This document shows, in pieces, positions 24,601-32,720 of a DNA stretch of 64,000 nt (within the stretch, counting starts at the first letter, position 1; the number at the start of each line of letters is the position of its first letter). Where the stretch lies: positions 744,001 through 808,000 of the forward strand of contig OZ242017.1 of assembly GCA_965204835.1 (NCBI GenBank), given 5' to 3'. This DNA comes from VXMT01 sp965204835 (GTDB taxonomy: Bacteria; Chloroflexota; Dehalococcoidia; UBA2979). Position numbers and translations under genes: made by a program. Below the pieces are notes generated by a model, which saw only the letters and a list, made by a program, of their open reading frames with translations, made no database searches and was not told the DNA's origin.

Positions 24601-26634
24601 TGGGTCGTGTTGGGCTTCGGGACGTTCCCCACCGGGGTCACAGCCGGGTCCATCAGCACGGCGTCCATCAGCATCCGGCAGCACTCGGCATACCTCTCGG
24701 CGCTGACGGCCAGCGGCGCCACCAGCGAAACGGGCGCGTACTCGGCGCTGACCATGGCTCCCGCCTTCGACAGGGAAACCGGGGCCTACTCGATCCGGGT
24801 GGACCCCGACATCACCCACGCCAGGGTGACGCCCACGGCGGAGGACACCAGCGCCACGGTGCAGGTGGGCATGCGGGGCACGACCATGGCCACGGTGGCC
24901 AGCGGCTCGGCCAGCGGGGCTATGCCCCTGGAGCGGGGCGCCAACGAGATCATGGTGCGGGTCACGGAGGCGAGCAGTAACCCGTCGACCTACAGCGTGA
25001 CTATCAACGTCGACGGCACCCCGCCCGCGCCGGACGGCCTGACGGTCACGCCGGGCTCCCACTCGCTCAGCGCGACCTGGACCCCGCCGGGGGTGTCGGT
25101 GCATGGCTACGACGTGCATTTCACGACCATGTCGGCAGACGACCTGGCCGACGACGCGGAGGTGGGTTACTACCAGCACCCGCGCGCGGGGCGGATCATC
25201 AACCGGCACCCGGGCCGGGGGTGGGTGACGCTCCCCAAGAGCGACAGGGCACCCAAATACGGCATGGGGTACCTCGACCCCGGCCAGGAATACCGGGTGC
25301 GGGTGCGGGCCCACAACAGCTACGGCATCGGCCCCTGGGCCGTGGGCAAAGGCACGCCGTTGCAGGCGCCCCGCACCGTGACGCTGTCGGCCTCGGCGGC
25401 CCGTGTGCGCGAGGGCGGCGCCGTGACCATCACGGCCACGGTCAGGTACCAGGGCCGGCCGTCGCCGATCCAGGAGGACATGGACATCCTGCTGACGACC
25501 CATCTGGGCACGGCAGAGGCGGGCGACGTGGGGACGCTGGAGCGCATCAGCATCGGCAAGTACACGGACAGGGCCTCGGCCACGGTCCAGACCCACCGGG
25601 ACGGCGACAACGACGACGAGACCTTCGCGGTGCTGATCCGCTCGATCCCCAGCCGGGACAAGGCGCGGGCGGGTGATCCGGCCATCGTCTGGGTGACCAT
25701 CACCGAGGGCGACCCGGCTCTGCCGGAGCCCGTGGTCCGGGTCCCCGAGCTGCGGGCCAGCGGCGCCATCGATGAACAGGGGCAGTCTCCCACGGTGAGC
25801 GGCTCGGGTGATGCCCCGCCGGAGCAGGAGGCGGCCGCGCAGCCCACCTCGGTGACCCTCTCTCTGGACGCGGCCGCGGTCGGCGAGAGCGCCGGGACGG
25901 TGACCCTCACCGCCACGCTGGACGCGCCGGCCCCCGACGGCGGCATCGGCGGGTTCCTGTTGGCGGGCGCCGACGGCACGGCGTCCGAGGGCATCGACTT
26001 CACCATGCCGCTCGAGCTCTTCATTCCGGGCGGACAGCGGCCCGCGACGGCCTCCATCACCATCACCGACGACGATGAGGACGAAGCGCACGAAACGGTC
26101 GTGATCTCGGCGCTGTTCGACCTGGGCACGGCCGTCCTCGAAGACACAATCACGCTCACCATCACCGACGACGACGACGCCGGCACAGTGAAGTCCGCGC
26201 CAGCGGTGGCCTCGGCCATCGGCGACGTGAGCCTCGAGGCGAACGCCACCCGGGACGTATCCCTGGGCGGGGTGTTCAGCGACGCCGACGGCGACGCGCT
26301 GACCATCACGGCCGATTCCTCGGACGCCGCCGTCGCCGCCGTTGTCGTGTCGGCGGACCAGTCCACGCTCACGCTGACCGGGGTGACCGAGGGCACGGCG
26401 ACCGTCACGGTCACCGCCGAGGACGCCGACGGCAACCGCGTCAGCGACGCCTTCGAGGTGACGGTCACCGCCCCGCAGTCCACGCTTCCCAGCATCGCGG
26501 CCCGCTATGACGCCAACGGCGACGGCGCGATCGATGGGTCGGAGTACCAGCAGGTCAAGAAGGACTGGCTCTCCGGCAAGATCAGCTACGACGAGTTCCT
26601 GGAGGTCGTCAGGGTCCACCTCAGCTCCGGCTGA
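21688..26634 (+). CDS. Secreted multidomain adhesin-like protein: fibronectin III, cadherin-like, Calx-beta and EF-hand repeats
   Basis: About 1648 aa from the GTG used here, exported by a signal peptide (LALLLFLARPAEAQ). Order: two fibronectin-III-like domains (about 18-225); three cadherin-like beta-sandwich repeats beginning DATLSDI, DATLQAL and DATLSGL (230-535); four Calx-beta or similar domains (540-1000); one more cadherin-like repeat; a fibronectin-III domain (about 1110-1230); two Calx-beta domains (1230-1505); a Ca-binding beta domain (VFSDADGDALTITA); and a C-terminal EF-hand loop DANGDGAIDGSE resembling half a dockerin. Many Asp-rich loops (DDD) suggest calcium-dependent rigidity. 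Likely role: surface or secreted matrix or adhesion protein. The real start is probably upstream: AGGAGG at 21593 precedes an ATG at 21611 that would join this frame if one more G were present in the G run. Confidence 0.85.
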   Translation: MLLALLLFLARPAEAQTGEVNGVELSIYNRTSIDVSWANTDQNVKHYIRWRREYRDATRRILTTAWENSGGSDGLERGAGVRTYRISGLASNMYQVQIRRDGGEWMTYRAYVPAANDRTDPPFSVRVTPGDGRVQVSWLPSRGPTPTKYSIDWQWTHEGVSRNPRGSEVEVEGREIGTNVRHRYTITGIPNGATATVTVSAILTDWGEDYESRGVQATGSPREAAVKSSDATLSDIILFAVGRTYEYTPDFDSDTTQYAATVPRDLDHIIVIPYVNQVNATYAVEGAVGSGHATLDSDAVVLAAPTVAKGIDIVVTAHDGMTTRTYTVTVTRQGFTDATLQALTVSDGTNDVPLTPAFDSDTGSYTASVEHGVGSVTVTPTVNESHASVTVDGTTVNSGTASPAVSLTAGEANDILVVVTAEDTSVTRTYTVSVTRAGSSDATLSGLTISDGTLTPAFDSSRTAYTATVAYSVASVTVTPTVNESNATVAVNGSGVTSGSPSQAISLTAGQSNDVNVVVTAQDGVTTNTYTIAVTRSPPTFSITPTASAAEGESASLTITLSTNAPRGGVAFSVTAQYSTTGTGNAVAADVGTITTPVTVAENTSTRTISIPTAEDSLDEDAETFTVVIATSVSPWVKAGDGKDTATITINDDDTAGFTVTPTTLNVSEGASKTYTVVPDTRPAASVTVSLANPDTGAVTVAPTSWTFTTSNWNTARTFTVSGVEDSDYADETVTISHSVTSTDSTYSGLTPDSVTVNVEDNDVLPVTVAFGSATHTVQETDDTTTTTVQENEATVTVTLSADPLRTVTIPITRTNQGGASDSDYSGVPASVTFNSGETSRSFTFSATADAIDDDGESVKLTFGTLPTGVSAGSTDETTVSITDDDLPADVDVAFGQRWYTVTEGSNVTVKVQLSVAPERSITIPITRSNQSGATSADYSGVPASLTFGATDTEQSFTFSATSDNVDDDGEWVVLGFGTFPTGVTAGSISTASISIRQHSAYLSALTASGATSETGAYSALTMAPAFDRETGAYSIRVDPDITHARVTPTAEDTSATVQVGMRGTTMATVASGSASGAMPLERGANEIMVRVTEASSNPSTYSVTINVDGTPPAPDGLTVTPGSHSLSATWTPPGVSVHGYDVHFTTMSADDLADDAEVGYYQHPRAGRIINRHPGRGWVTLPKSDRAPKYGMGYLDPGQEYRVRVRAHNSYGIGPWAVGKGTPLQAPRTVTLSASAARVREGGAVTITATVRYQGRPSPIQEDMDILLTTHLGTAEAGDVGTLERISIGKYTDRASATVQTHRDGDNDDETFAVLIRSIPSRDKARAGDPAIVWVTITEGDPALPEPVVRVPELRASGAIDEQGQSPTVSGSGDAPPEQEAAAQPTSVTLSLDAAAVGESAGTVTLTATLDAPAPDGGIGGFLLAGADGTASEGIDFTMPLELFIPGGQRPATASITITDDDEDEAHETVVISALFDLGTAVLEDTITLTITDDDDAGTVKSAPAVASAIGDVSLEANATRDVSLGGVFSDADGDALTITADSSDAAVAAVVVSADQSTLTLTGVTEGTATVTVTAEDADGNRVSDAFEVTVTAPQSTLPSIAARYDANGDGAIDGSEYQQVKKDWLSGKISYDEFLEVVRVHLSSG

Positions 26635-27057
26635 TCACGGCCGCTCGGGTAACCGAACCTTCGCCATGCGTTTCGCTCATGGTGGCGGCGGCGAGCGCCG
26701 GGCAGGCGTCCGTGGCGGCCCCGCCGTTTGAACGGGCGCCGGCTGGAGCCGGGATGAGTAGGGGCGGGCCGGTCGAAGTGCTCTCTTCACGACGTCCTGC
26801 AACGCCAAAAGGGCCGCACAGATGGACGGTCGGGCGATGGCGGCAGCCGATGAGTTCCGTGGAAGAGCCGCGCCATGCCGAGACAGAGGATTCACCACAG
26901 GAGGAGGGTCTAGCTCTTCCCCAACGGGTGTGGCCCGCGCGCGCGCCTCAGTGGCGCATGGGCGTCGCGAGCAAGCGGAACACCCCTACGGGCAGGGGAT
27001 GGTGAAGCCGCCGAAGCCGAGGGAGCGCGCGGAATCGTTGCGGCGCTGGGGGCACGC
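26635..27057. other. Gap downstream of the secreted protein and the kinase gene
   Basis: 423 bp between two convergent genes. No gene is supported. The stretch from about 26655 to 26725 is similar to 37333-37395, which is part of the evidence that the 37.3-37.6 kb region is an internally deleted copy of the kinase locus. Confidence 0.5.
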
Positions 27058-29430
27058 TCAACCCTCGCTGGCCGCCTCCGTCTCCCCAGCCGGCATCCGG
27101 TAGCCGACGCGAGGCTCGGCGAAGATGTAGGTGGGGTTGCTGGCGTCGTCGCCCAGCTTGCGGCGCAGGTGTTTCAGGTGGGTGCGCAGCACGCGCAGGT
27201 TCCCCGGCTTGCCCGGGCTCCACGCGCGCCGCAGCAGGCGCTCGTGGGGCACCACCTGTCCCGCCTCCATCGCGAGTGCTGCCAGCAGGTCGAACTCGGT
27301 CGGCGTCAGCGGCGCCGGGCGTCCCGAGACCGTCACCCGGCGCGTGGCGTAGTCGATGCGCAGCTCGCCCAGCACGAAGGACTCCTCGGGGGCGACGCGC
27401 TGCGGCTCCCCGGCGCGGCGCAGGGCGGCCCGCACCCTGGCCACCAGCTCCGTGGGCGAGAAGGGCTTGACGATGTAGTCGGTGGCGCCCTGCTCCAGCA
27501 CCCCGGCGACCACCTCCTCCCTGCCGTAGGCCGAGATGAAGATCACCGGGATGCGGGAGGCGGCGAGGATGTCTCCCATCAGCTCCACCCCGTCCCGCTC
27601 CGGCAGCATCAGGTCCAGCAGGGCCAGGCGGGGGCTGTGCTCCGCCACCAGCGCCAGCGCCTCTTCCGGGTCGGCGGTCACCACCGCGCGGAAGCCCGCG
27701 CCGGCGAGGATCTCACGCACCGACCGGAGCACCACGGGGTCGTCGTCCACCACCAGGACCGTTCCCGCCGACTGACCTTCGTCCTGGGCGCGGGCGGCGG
27801 GGCGGCGGGCCCGTCCGGCCCCCTCGACCACCGGCAGGGTGAAGACGAACCGCGCGCCCAGGCCGGGCCCGTCGCTCTCTGCCCGGATGCGGCCCCCGTG
27901 GGCCTCCACGATGCCCTTGCAGATGGCGAGCCCGAGGCCGGTGTCGCCCCCCACGTCGATGTCCTCCCGGCGGGAGAACTTGCGGAACAGCAGCGGCAGG
28001 TGATCGGCCGGTATCCCCCGGCCCTGGTCGGTCACCGAGACCTCGACGTGACCGCCCTCACGCACGGCGGACACCTGGATGACGGACGACTCCGGGGAGT
28101 GCCGCGCCGCGTTGGACAGGAGGTTGCCGATGACCTGGACGATGCGCCTGCGGTCGGCCATCACCAGGGGCAGGTCCGGCTCCACCTCGAGGGCGAGCTC
28201 GTTCCGGCCCCCGGCGCTGGTGAAGGCGTTCCTGGCCCGGTCCACGAGCACGGCCACCTCGGCCGGCTCCGGGTCCACCGCCAGCGCGCCCGTCTCGATG
28301 CGGGCCACGTCCAGGAGGTCGTCGATCAGGGTGCGCATGCTGCCGACCTGGTCGAGGATGATCCGCTGGAACTGGCGCAGCACGGCGGGGTGCGGCTCCG
28401 GCGACTCCATCATCGCCATCACCGAGCCCCAGATGGAGGTCAGGGGCATGCGCAGCTCGTGGCTCACCATGCCCAGGAACTCGGCCCGCAGCCGCTCCTG
28501 CTCCTCGAGCGGCGTCATGTCCTGGAGCGTGACGACGAAGGAAGCCAGCTCGCGGTCCTCGGCGCGGATCGGGGTCGCGTTGAGCAGGGCGCTGACGCTG
28601 CGCCCGTCTGGAACGCGCAGCACGATCTCCTCCGCCCGCACCGTCTCCCCCGAGTCCAGCAGCTCCGCCAGGGGGAACTCCCGCAGCGAGACCTCCCGCC
28701 CGTCGCTGCGCACGCAGGTCACCACGTCCAGGAGGTCCTCCGGCTTCTGGCCCTCGTCCCGCAGCCCGTCCACGATGCGCATGGCCTCGCGGTTGACCGA
28801 CACCGGCATCCCCGTCCGGGCGTTCAGGAGGGCGACGCCCACCGGCGAGGTGTTGACGAGCGTCTCCAGGTCGGCCCTGGCCAGTCTTTCTTCCCGGTGG
28901 GTGCGGGCGTTGGCGATGATCAGGGCCGCCTGCGAGGCGAACATCACGAGCGTCTCCTCGTCCTCCCGGGAGAACTCCCGTCCCGGCTCGCCGTGCCCCA
29001 CGTAGATGTGGCCCGAGCGCACCCCCTGGTGCAGGATCGGGGCCGCCATGAAGGCGGTGAGCTCGACGGGCAAGCGGAACTCGCCGAGACCGATGGACTT
29101 GGTGAACTCCTCCAGGTGTCCCACCCGCAGGGGACCCGGCAGGGCGTTGAGGTACTCGAAGAACAACCGCCCCTGGGGGGCCTGCCAGAGCCGCTCCATG
29201 TCGCCCGGGTCGAAGCCGAGGCCGAGGTGGTCCTCGATCGCGTCCGACGAGTTCAGGGTGATGATCACGGAGTAGGGCGCGTCGGTCAGGGAGCGGGCGC
29301 TCTCCATCACGGCCTGGAGGGCCGTGTCCACGTCCAGGCTCTCGTTGATGCGGAGGCTGGCCTGGCTGAGGCGGGAGAGGCGGTCTCCCGGCGGCTCCGC
29401 TCCCGGTGCCCGTTGGTCGGCGTTCTCCAT
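27058..29430 (-). CDS. Fused sensor kinase-response regulator: GAF-PAS-HisKA-HATPase-REC-winged helix
   Basis: A 790-aa protein holding a whole two-component path. GAF (about 25-175), PAS (185-310), HisKA with the phospho-acceptor in MVSHELRMPL (His near 323), HATPase with NLLSNAARHSP, DQGRGIP and GDTGLGLAI, receiver with LLDLMLPERDG (phospho-Asp near 606) and VKPF, and a C-terminal OmpR/PhoB winged helix (LTPTEFDLLAALAMEAGQVV and RTHLKHLRRKLGDD). There is no membrane segment, so it senses a cytoplasmic signal. A strong GGGGAGG lies before the ATG. It is divergent from the peptide-precursor array, and the 11-bp repeats in the shared 309-bp gap are the type of site bound by its winged-helix family, so it probably controls the array and itself (inference). 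Joining kinase and DNA-binding output in one chain is uncommon. Confidence 0.9.
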   Translation of the reverse strand: MENADQRAPGAEPPGDRLSRLSQASLRINESLDVDTALQAVMESARSLTDAPYSVIITLNSSDAIEDHLGLGFDPGDMERLWQAPQGRLFFEYLNALPGPLRVGHLEEFTKSIGLGEFRLPVELTAFMAAPILHQGVRSGHIYVGHGEPGREFSREDEETLVMFASQAALIIANARTHREERLARADLETLVNTSPVGVALLNARTGMPVSVNREAMRIVDGLRDEGQKPEDLLDVVTCVRSDGREVSLREFPLAELLDSGETVRAEEIVLRVPDGRSVSALLNATPIRAEDRELASFVVTLQDMTPLEEQERLRAEFLGMVSHELRMPLTSIWGSVMAMMESPEPHPAVLRQFQRIILDQVGSMRTLIDDLLDVARIETGALAVDPEPAEVAVLVDRARNAFTSAGGRNELALEVEPDLPLVMADRRRIVQVIGNLLSNAARHSPESSVIQVSAVREGGHVEVSVTDQGRGIPADHLPLLFRKFSRREDIDVGGDTGLGLAICKGIVEAHGGRIRAESDGPGLGARFVFTLPVVEGAGRARRPAARAQDEGQSAGTVLVVDDDPVVLRSVREILAGAGFRAVVTADPEEALALVAEHSPRLALLDLMLPERDGVELMGDILAASRIPVIFISAYGREEVVAGVLEQGATDYIVKPFSPTELVARVRAALRRAGEPQRVAPEESFVLGELRIDYATRRVTVSGRPAPLTPTEFDLLAALAMEAGQVVPHERLLRRAWSPGKPGNLRVLRTHLKHLRRKLGDDASNPTYIFAEPRVGYRMPAGETEAASEG

Positions 29431-29492
29431 TCGTCACCTCCCCTGGGAACGTACGTGCCTGCCCGGGGAAGATTCTAGCGTTCTGGGCCGAA
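29431..29492 (-). promoter_or_regulatory. 5' leader of the fused kinase gene
   Basis: Short leader between the kinase start and the 11-bp repeats. The minus strand has GGGGAGG 7 bp before the ATG. No clear -10 is visible. The same segment recurs at about 37530-37584 in the deleted copy. Confidence 0.4.
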
Positions 29493-29557
29493 TTCATCAC
29501 CACTTCATCGAAGCGGGGTATGGCTTCACCCTGAATTCATTCATCGATCGCTAGACT
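29493..29557 (+). promoter_or_regulatory. Promoter A with 11-bp direct repeats, upstream of the precursor array
   Basis: Two repeats in tandem (29493-29503 TTCATCACCAC, 29504-29514 TTCATCGAAGC), a 10-bp spacer starting GGGG, two more units (29525-29535 TTCACCCTGAA, 29536-29546 TTCATTCATCG), then ATCGC and the -10-like TAGACT at 29552-29557. No separate -35 hexamer is needed if an activator occupies the last two units. The same layout is at 33741 and 37585. The transcript would have a leader of about 175 nt before the first precursor gene. Confidence 0.7.
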
Positions 29558-29739
29558 ATTCACCGGCTGCAGTTCGCCAGTACGCCCCGTGGGGCCGGGC
29601 AGCCGTGGCCGAGGGACGGTTCCGGCCGCCAATGCCGCCCGCGCTCGCTGTAGATGCTGTCGAAGAGCACACAGGAGTGCCGTTCACGGTCCCGAGTGCA
29701 GTTTCGCTCGTGCGAAAAGGGAAGAAAGAGAAGTAATCC

Positions 29740-30000
29740 ATGACCTCTGTAACTGAGATGAGGATCTGGATTCTGTCCAAGGCCTCGGAAGACGAAGAGT
29801 TCCGCGCCCGCTTCATCGCCGATCCCAAGGCCACCATCTCGCACGAATTCGGAGCCGACATACCCGACGGCGTCGACGTCGTGGTGCACGAGGAGAGCGT
29901 TACCAGCGCCCACCTGGTGCTGCCGCCCGCGCCGATACTGACCGACGCCGAGCCCGAGTCGATCGCCGGAACCGCCAACTGGGGACCGTTCGCCGTCTAA
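29740..30000 (+). CDS. NHLP-leader precursor peptide 1
   Basis: An 86-aa precursor of the NHLP family, whose leader resembles the N-terminal part of nitrile hydratase alpha subunit (FRARFIADPKATI, then VVVHEESVTSAHLVLPP). Such leaders guide RiPP-modifying enzymes and are removed at a Gly-Gly-type site. This first member is the most divergent: it has Trp10 in RIWILSK where all others have a polar pair, and its processing site reads SIAG instead of GG. The predicted core is TANWGPFAV. The ATG follows the purine-rich GAAGAAAGAGAAG. It is the first gene after promoter A. Confidence 0.85.
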   Translation: MTSVTEMRIWILSKASEDEEFRARFIADPKATISHEFGADIPDGVDVVVHEESVTSAHLVLPPAPILTDAEPESIAGTANWGPFAV

Positions 30001-30039
30001 GGCGGCGTGATTCCGCGAGCCCTGAGAGGGGTGAAGTCC

Positions 30040-30303
30040 ATGACCACCGCGACCGAGATGAGGGACCAGATCCTGACCAGGGCAGATGAGGACGGCGACT
30101 TCCGCGCACGCCTCATCGAGGACCCGAAGGCGGCCATCTCGGCCGAGATCGGGGCCGACATTCCGGATGGGTTCGACGTGGCGGTGCATGAGGACAGCGC
30201 CACCACGTTCCACCTCGTGCTGCCGCCCTCTCAGGCACTCACAGAGGCCGAGCTGGAGACGGTCGCCGGCGGCCACCACGCCGGGCTCGGGTTCTGGGAT
30301 TAG
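30040..30303 (+). CDS. NHLP-leader precursor peptide 2
   Basis: 87 aa. Leader MTTATEMRDQILTRADEDGD and so on to ETVAGG, then predicted core HHAGLGFWD. The ATG at 30040 is preceded by GAGAGGGG; a GTG at 30007 would add 11 unlike residues and is rejected. Forty bp after precursor 1. The core is related to that of precursor 8 (HHTGLWG). Confidence 0.88.
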   Translation: MTTATEMRDQILTRADEDGDFRARLIEDPKAAISAEIGADIPDGFDVAVHEDSATTFHLVLPPSQALTEAELETVAGGHHAGLGFWD

Positions 30304-30370
30304 GGCGCCGAGCCGGTGGCAGCTTCACAGGCTGCACTCGGTTCACGGCGGCAGCGCAAGAGGCAGAACC

Positions 30371-30640
30371 ATGACGACCACAGATGAGATGAAGGGCCAG
30401 ATCCTGACCAGGGCAGATGAGGACGGCGACTTCCGCGCACGCCTCATCGAGGACCCGAAGGCGGCCATCTCGGCCGAGATCGGGGCCGACATTCCCGAGG
30501 GGTTCGACGTGGCGGTGCACGAGGACAGCGCCACCACCTTCCATCTCGTGCTGCCGCCGTCGCCGCAGCTCACCGCAGCCGAACTGGAGCAGGTCGCCGG
30601 CGGGCGCGGCTACCGGGGCCAGCACACGTTCCCCTGGTAG
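30371..30640 (+). CDS. NHLP-leader precursor peptide 3
   Basis: 89 aa, ATG at 30371 after AAGAGGCAGAACC, the same leader spacing as precursor 9. The leader ends EQVAGG and the predicted core is RGYRGQHTFPW, the only one with two Arg. The leader is nearly identical to those of precursors 2 and 4 over the middle 40 residues. Confidence 0.88.
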   Translation: MTTTDEMKGQILTRADEDGDFRARLIEDPKAAISAEIGADIPEGFDVAVHEDSATTFHLVLPPSPQLTAAELEQVAGGRGYRGQHTFPW

Positions 30641-30701
30641 TGAACACGGGCTGTAGCCCCGGATGGGGCCGAGAAGGCTGAGGTTCAAGGAGGATTCCAC
30701 G

Positions 30702-30956
30702 ATGACGACAGCAACCGAGTTGAAGACGCAGATCCTGACCAGGGCAGATGAGGACGGCGACTTCCGCGCACGCCTCATCGAGGACCCGAAGGCCGCCATC
30801 TCCTCCGAAACCGGGACCGCCATCCCGGACGGCTTCGAGGTGATGGTGCACGAGGACAGCGCCACGACCTTCCACCTCGTGCTGCCGCCCTCGCCGCGGC
30901 TCACCGAGGCCGAGCTGAAGCAGGCGACCGGCGGTATCGCGCTGATCATCTGGTAG
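30702..30956 (+). CDS. NHLP-leader precursor peptide 4
   Basis: 84 aa, ATG at 30702 after a strong AAGGAGG. The processing site reads KQATGG and the predicted core is IALIIW, only six residues, very hydrophobic and with the Trp at the very end. This is the shortest core of the array. Confidence 0.87.
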   Translation: MTTATELKTQILTRADEDGDFRARLIEDPKAAISSETGTAIPDGFEVMVHEDSATTFHLVLPPSPRLTEAELKQATGGIALIIW

Positions 30957-31015
30957 CGCAGTCGCGTTATCGGACACGGGAATCCAGGGCAACGCGGCGG
31001 GTGAAAGGAGCAGGC

Positions 31016-31276
31016 ATGACCACTGCAACCGAGATGAGGGAGCAGATCCTGACCAGGGCGGATGAGGACGGCGAGTTCCGTACTCGCCTCATCGAGGACC
31101 CGAAGGCGGCCATCTCGGCCGAGATAGGGGCCGACATTCCGGACGAGTTCGCCGTGTCGGTGCACGAAGACAGCGCCACCACCGTCCACCTCGTGCTCCC
31201 GGCCTCGTCGGCACTGACGGAGGCCGAGCTGGAGCTGGTGGCCGGTGGCGGATCCCACAAGGGGTATTACTGGTAG
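31016..31276 (+). CDS. NHLP-leader precursor peptide 5
   Basis: 86 aa, ATG at 31016 after GAAAGGAG. The leader ends ELVAGG and the predicted core is GSHKGYYW, with Trp as last residue beside two Tyr. Its leader has DEFAVSVHEDS, the variant shared with precursors 6 and 7. Confidence 0.87.
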   Translation: MTTATEMREQILTRADEDGEFRTRLIEDPKAAISAEIGADIPDEFAVSVHEDSATTVHLVLPASSALTEAELELVAGGGSHKGYYW

Positions 31277-31338
31277 TTCACTGACCTGTTCACTTGCGGA
31301 TTCGAGGACAGAAGCAGCACGCGAAAGGAACGAGAACC

Positions 31339-31623
31339 ATGACGACAGCAACCGAGATGAGGGAGCAGATCCTGAGCAAGGCGGAGGACGACAGCGACTT
31401 CCGCGCACGCCTCGTCGCGGACCCGAGGGCGGCCATCTCCGCCGAGATCGGGGCCGACATTCCGGACGAGTTCGCCGTGTCGGTGCACGAGGACAGCGCC
31501 ACCACGGCCCACATCGTGCTCCCGCCCTCGCCGGCACTCACGGACGCCGAGCTGGAGATGGTCGCCGGTGGCGGGAACCTCTGGCAGAACACCATGCCCG
31601 GCCACATGGGCGGCAACGGCTAG
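31339..31623 (+). CDS. NHLP-leader precursor peptide 6
   Basis: 94 aa, ATG at 31339 after GAAAGGAACG. The leader ends EMVAGG and the predicted core is GNLWQNTMPGHMGGNG, 16 residues, the longest of the array and Gly/Asn/Met-rich. It is almost the same as precursor 7, and the two belong to a 398-bp tandem duplication. Confidence 0.88.
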   Translation: MTTATEMREQILSKAEDDSDFRARLVADPRAAISAEIGADIPDEFAVSVHEDSATTAHIVLPPSPALTDAELEMVAGGGNLWQNTMPGHMGGNG

Positions 31624-32108
31624 CGGGGACGCGAGGCTCGACAGCCTCGCCCGGTGCCGCCCATCGGCTTGAGCCGACAAGCAGCTTCGAGAGAGAGGCG
31701 AACCAGCGTAAGCGGCACGCGAAAGGAAAGAGAACCATGACGACAGCAACCGAGATGAGGGACCGGATCCTGAGCAAGGCGGAGAACGACAGCGACTTCC
31801 GCGCACGCCTCGTCGCCGACCCGAGGGCGGCCATCTCGGCCGAAATCGGGGCCGACATTCCGGACGAGTTCAGCGTGTCGGTGCACGAGGACAGCGCCAC
31901 CACGGCCCACATCGTGCTCCCGCCCTCGCCGGCACTCACGGACGCCGAACTGGAGATGGTCGCCGGTGGCGGGAACCTCTGGCAGAACACCATGCCCGGC
32001 CACATGGGCGGCAACGGCTAGCGGGGACGCGAGGCTCGACAGCCTCGCCCGGTGCCGCCCATCGGCTTGAGCCGACAAGCAGCTTCGAGAGAGAGGCGAA
32101 CCAGCGTG
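31621..32108 (+). repeat. 398-bp tandem duplication inside the array
   Basis: The spacer at 31621-31710 (from TAGCGGGGACGCGAGGCTCG onwards) recurs at 32019-32108 with the precursor gene between. A third partial copy of its end (CCCATCGGCTTGAGCC, AAGCAGCTTCGAGAGAGAG) lies before precursor 11 at about 33063-33106. The spacers act as the homologous blocks by which this array grows. Confidence 0.85.
31737..32021 (+). CDS. NHLP-leader precursor peptide 7
   Basis: 94 aa. It differs from precursor 6 at only four leader positions (for example DRIL for EQIL and EN for ED) and not at all in the core GNLWQNTMPGHMGGNG. It starts exactly 398 bp after precursor 6. The duplicated unit includes the 3' spacer that also follows this gene. 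Confidence 0.88.
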   Translation: MTTATEMRDRILSKAENDSDFRARLVADPRAAISAEIGADIPDEFSVSVHEDSATTAHIVLPPSPALTDAELEMVAGGGNLWQNTMPGHMGGNG

Positions 32109-32363
32109 ACTACAGTAACCGAACTGAGGGCCCGGATCCTGGACAAGGCGGCGGGCGACGACGACTTCCGCGCATCCCTCATGGCCGACCCGAAGGCAGC
32201 CATCTCAGCCGAGATCGGGACCGCCATACCGGACGGCTTCGACGTCGTCGTGCACGAGGAGAGCCCCACCGCGGCCCACCTGGTGCTGCCGCCCTCGCCG
32301 GCACTGACAGAGGCCGAGCTGGAGACGGTCACCGGCGGCCACCACACCGGGCTCTGGGGCTAG
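32106..32363 (+). CDS. NHLP-leader precursor peptide 8
   Basis: 85 aa with a GTG start at 32106 after GAGAGAGGCGAACCAGC; the other members use ATG. The leader ends ETVTGG and the predicted core is HHTGLWG, seven residues, related to precursor 2. The change from ATG to GTG arose within the duplicated spacer. Confidence 0.85.
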   Translation: MTTVTELRARILDKAAGDDDFRASLMADPKAAISAEIGTAIPDGFDVVVHEESPTAAHLVLPPSPALTEAELETVTGGHHTGLWG

Positions 32364-32436
32364 GCGGCGAGGCGACCTCGAGTAGCCGCTCCACAGGCGC
32401 CACTCGGGTCACCGCAGCAGAGGAAGAGGCAGAACC

Positions 32437-32712
32437 ATGACGACTGCAGATGAGATGAAGAACCAGATTCTGGACCGGGCCGCGGAGGACGGCGAATTTC
32501 GCGCACGCCTCATCGCCGACCCGAAGGCGGCGATAGCGTCCGAGGTCGGCACGGTCGTACCGGACGGGTTCGACGTGGCGGTCCACGAGGACAGCGCCAC
32601 AGCCGCGCACCTCGTGCTGCCGCCCTCGCCGCGGCTCACGGATGCCGAGCTTGCAGAGGTCTCCGGCGGGGGTGGCTGGGAGAGCTTCATAGGTACGAGT
32701 AAGACAGGGTAG
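32437..32712 (+). CDS. NHLP-leader precursor peptide 9
   Basis: 91 aa, ATG at 32437 after AAGAGGCAGAACC. The leader ends AEVSGG and the predicted core is GGWESFIGTSKTG, 13 residues, the only one rich in Ser/Thr and with the Trp near the start. It ends 8 bp before precursor 10. Confidence 0.87.
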   Translation: MTTADEMKNQILDRAAEDGEFRARLIADPKAAIASEVGTVVPDGFDVAVHEDSATAAHLVLPPSPRLTDAELAEVSGGGGWESFIGTSKTG

Positions 32713-32720
32713 GTAGAACC

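Noticed and set aside
24505..26619. A 704-codon minus-strand open frame
   Set aside because: Antisense to the Calx-beta part of the secreted protein; composition is not protein-like.
27169..29478. A 769-codon plus-strand open frame
   Set aside because: Antisense to the fused kinase, with His/Gln/Arg-rich composition typical of a shadow frame.
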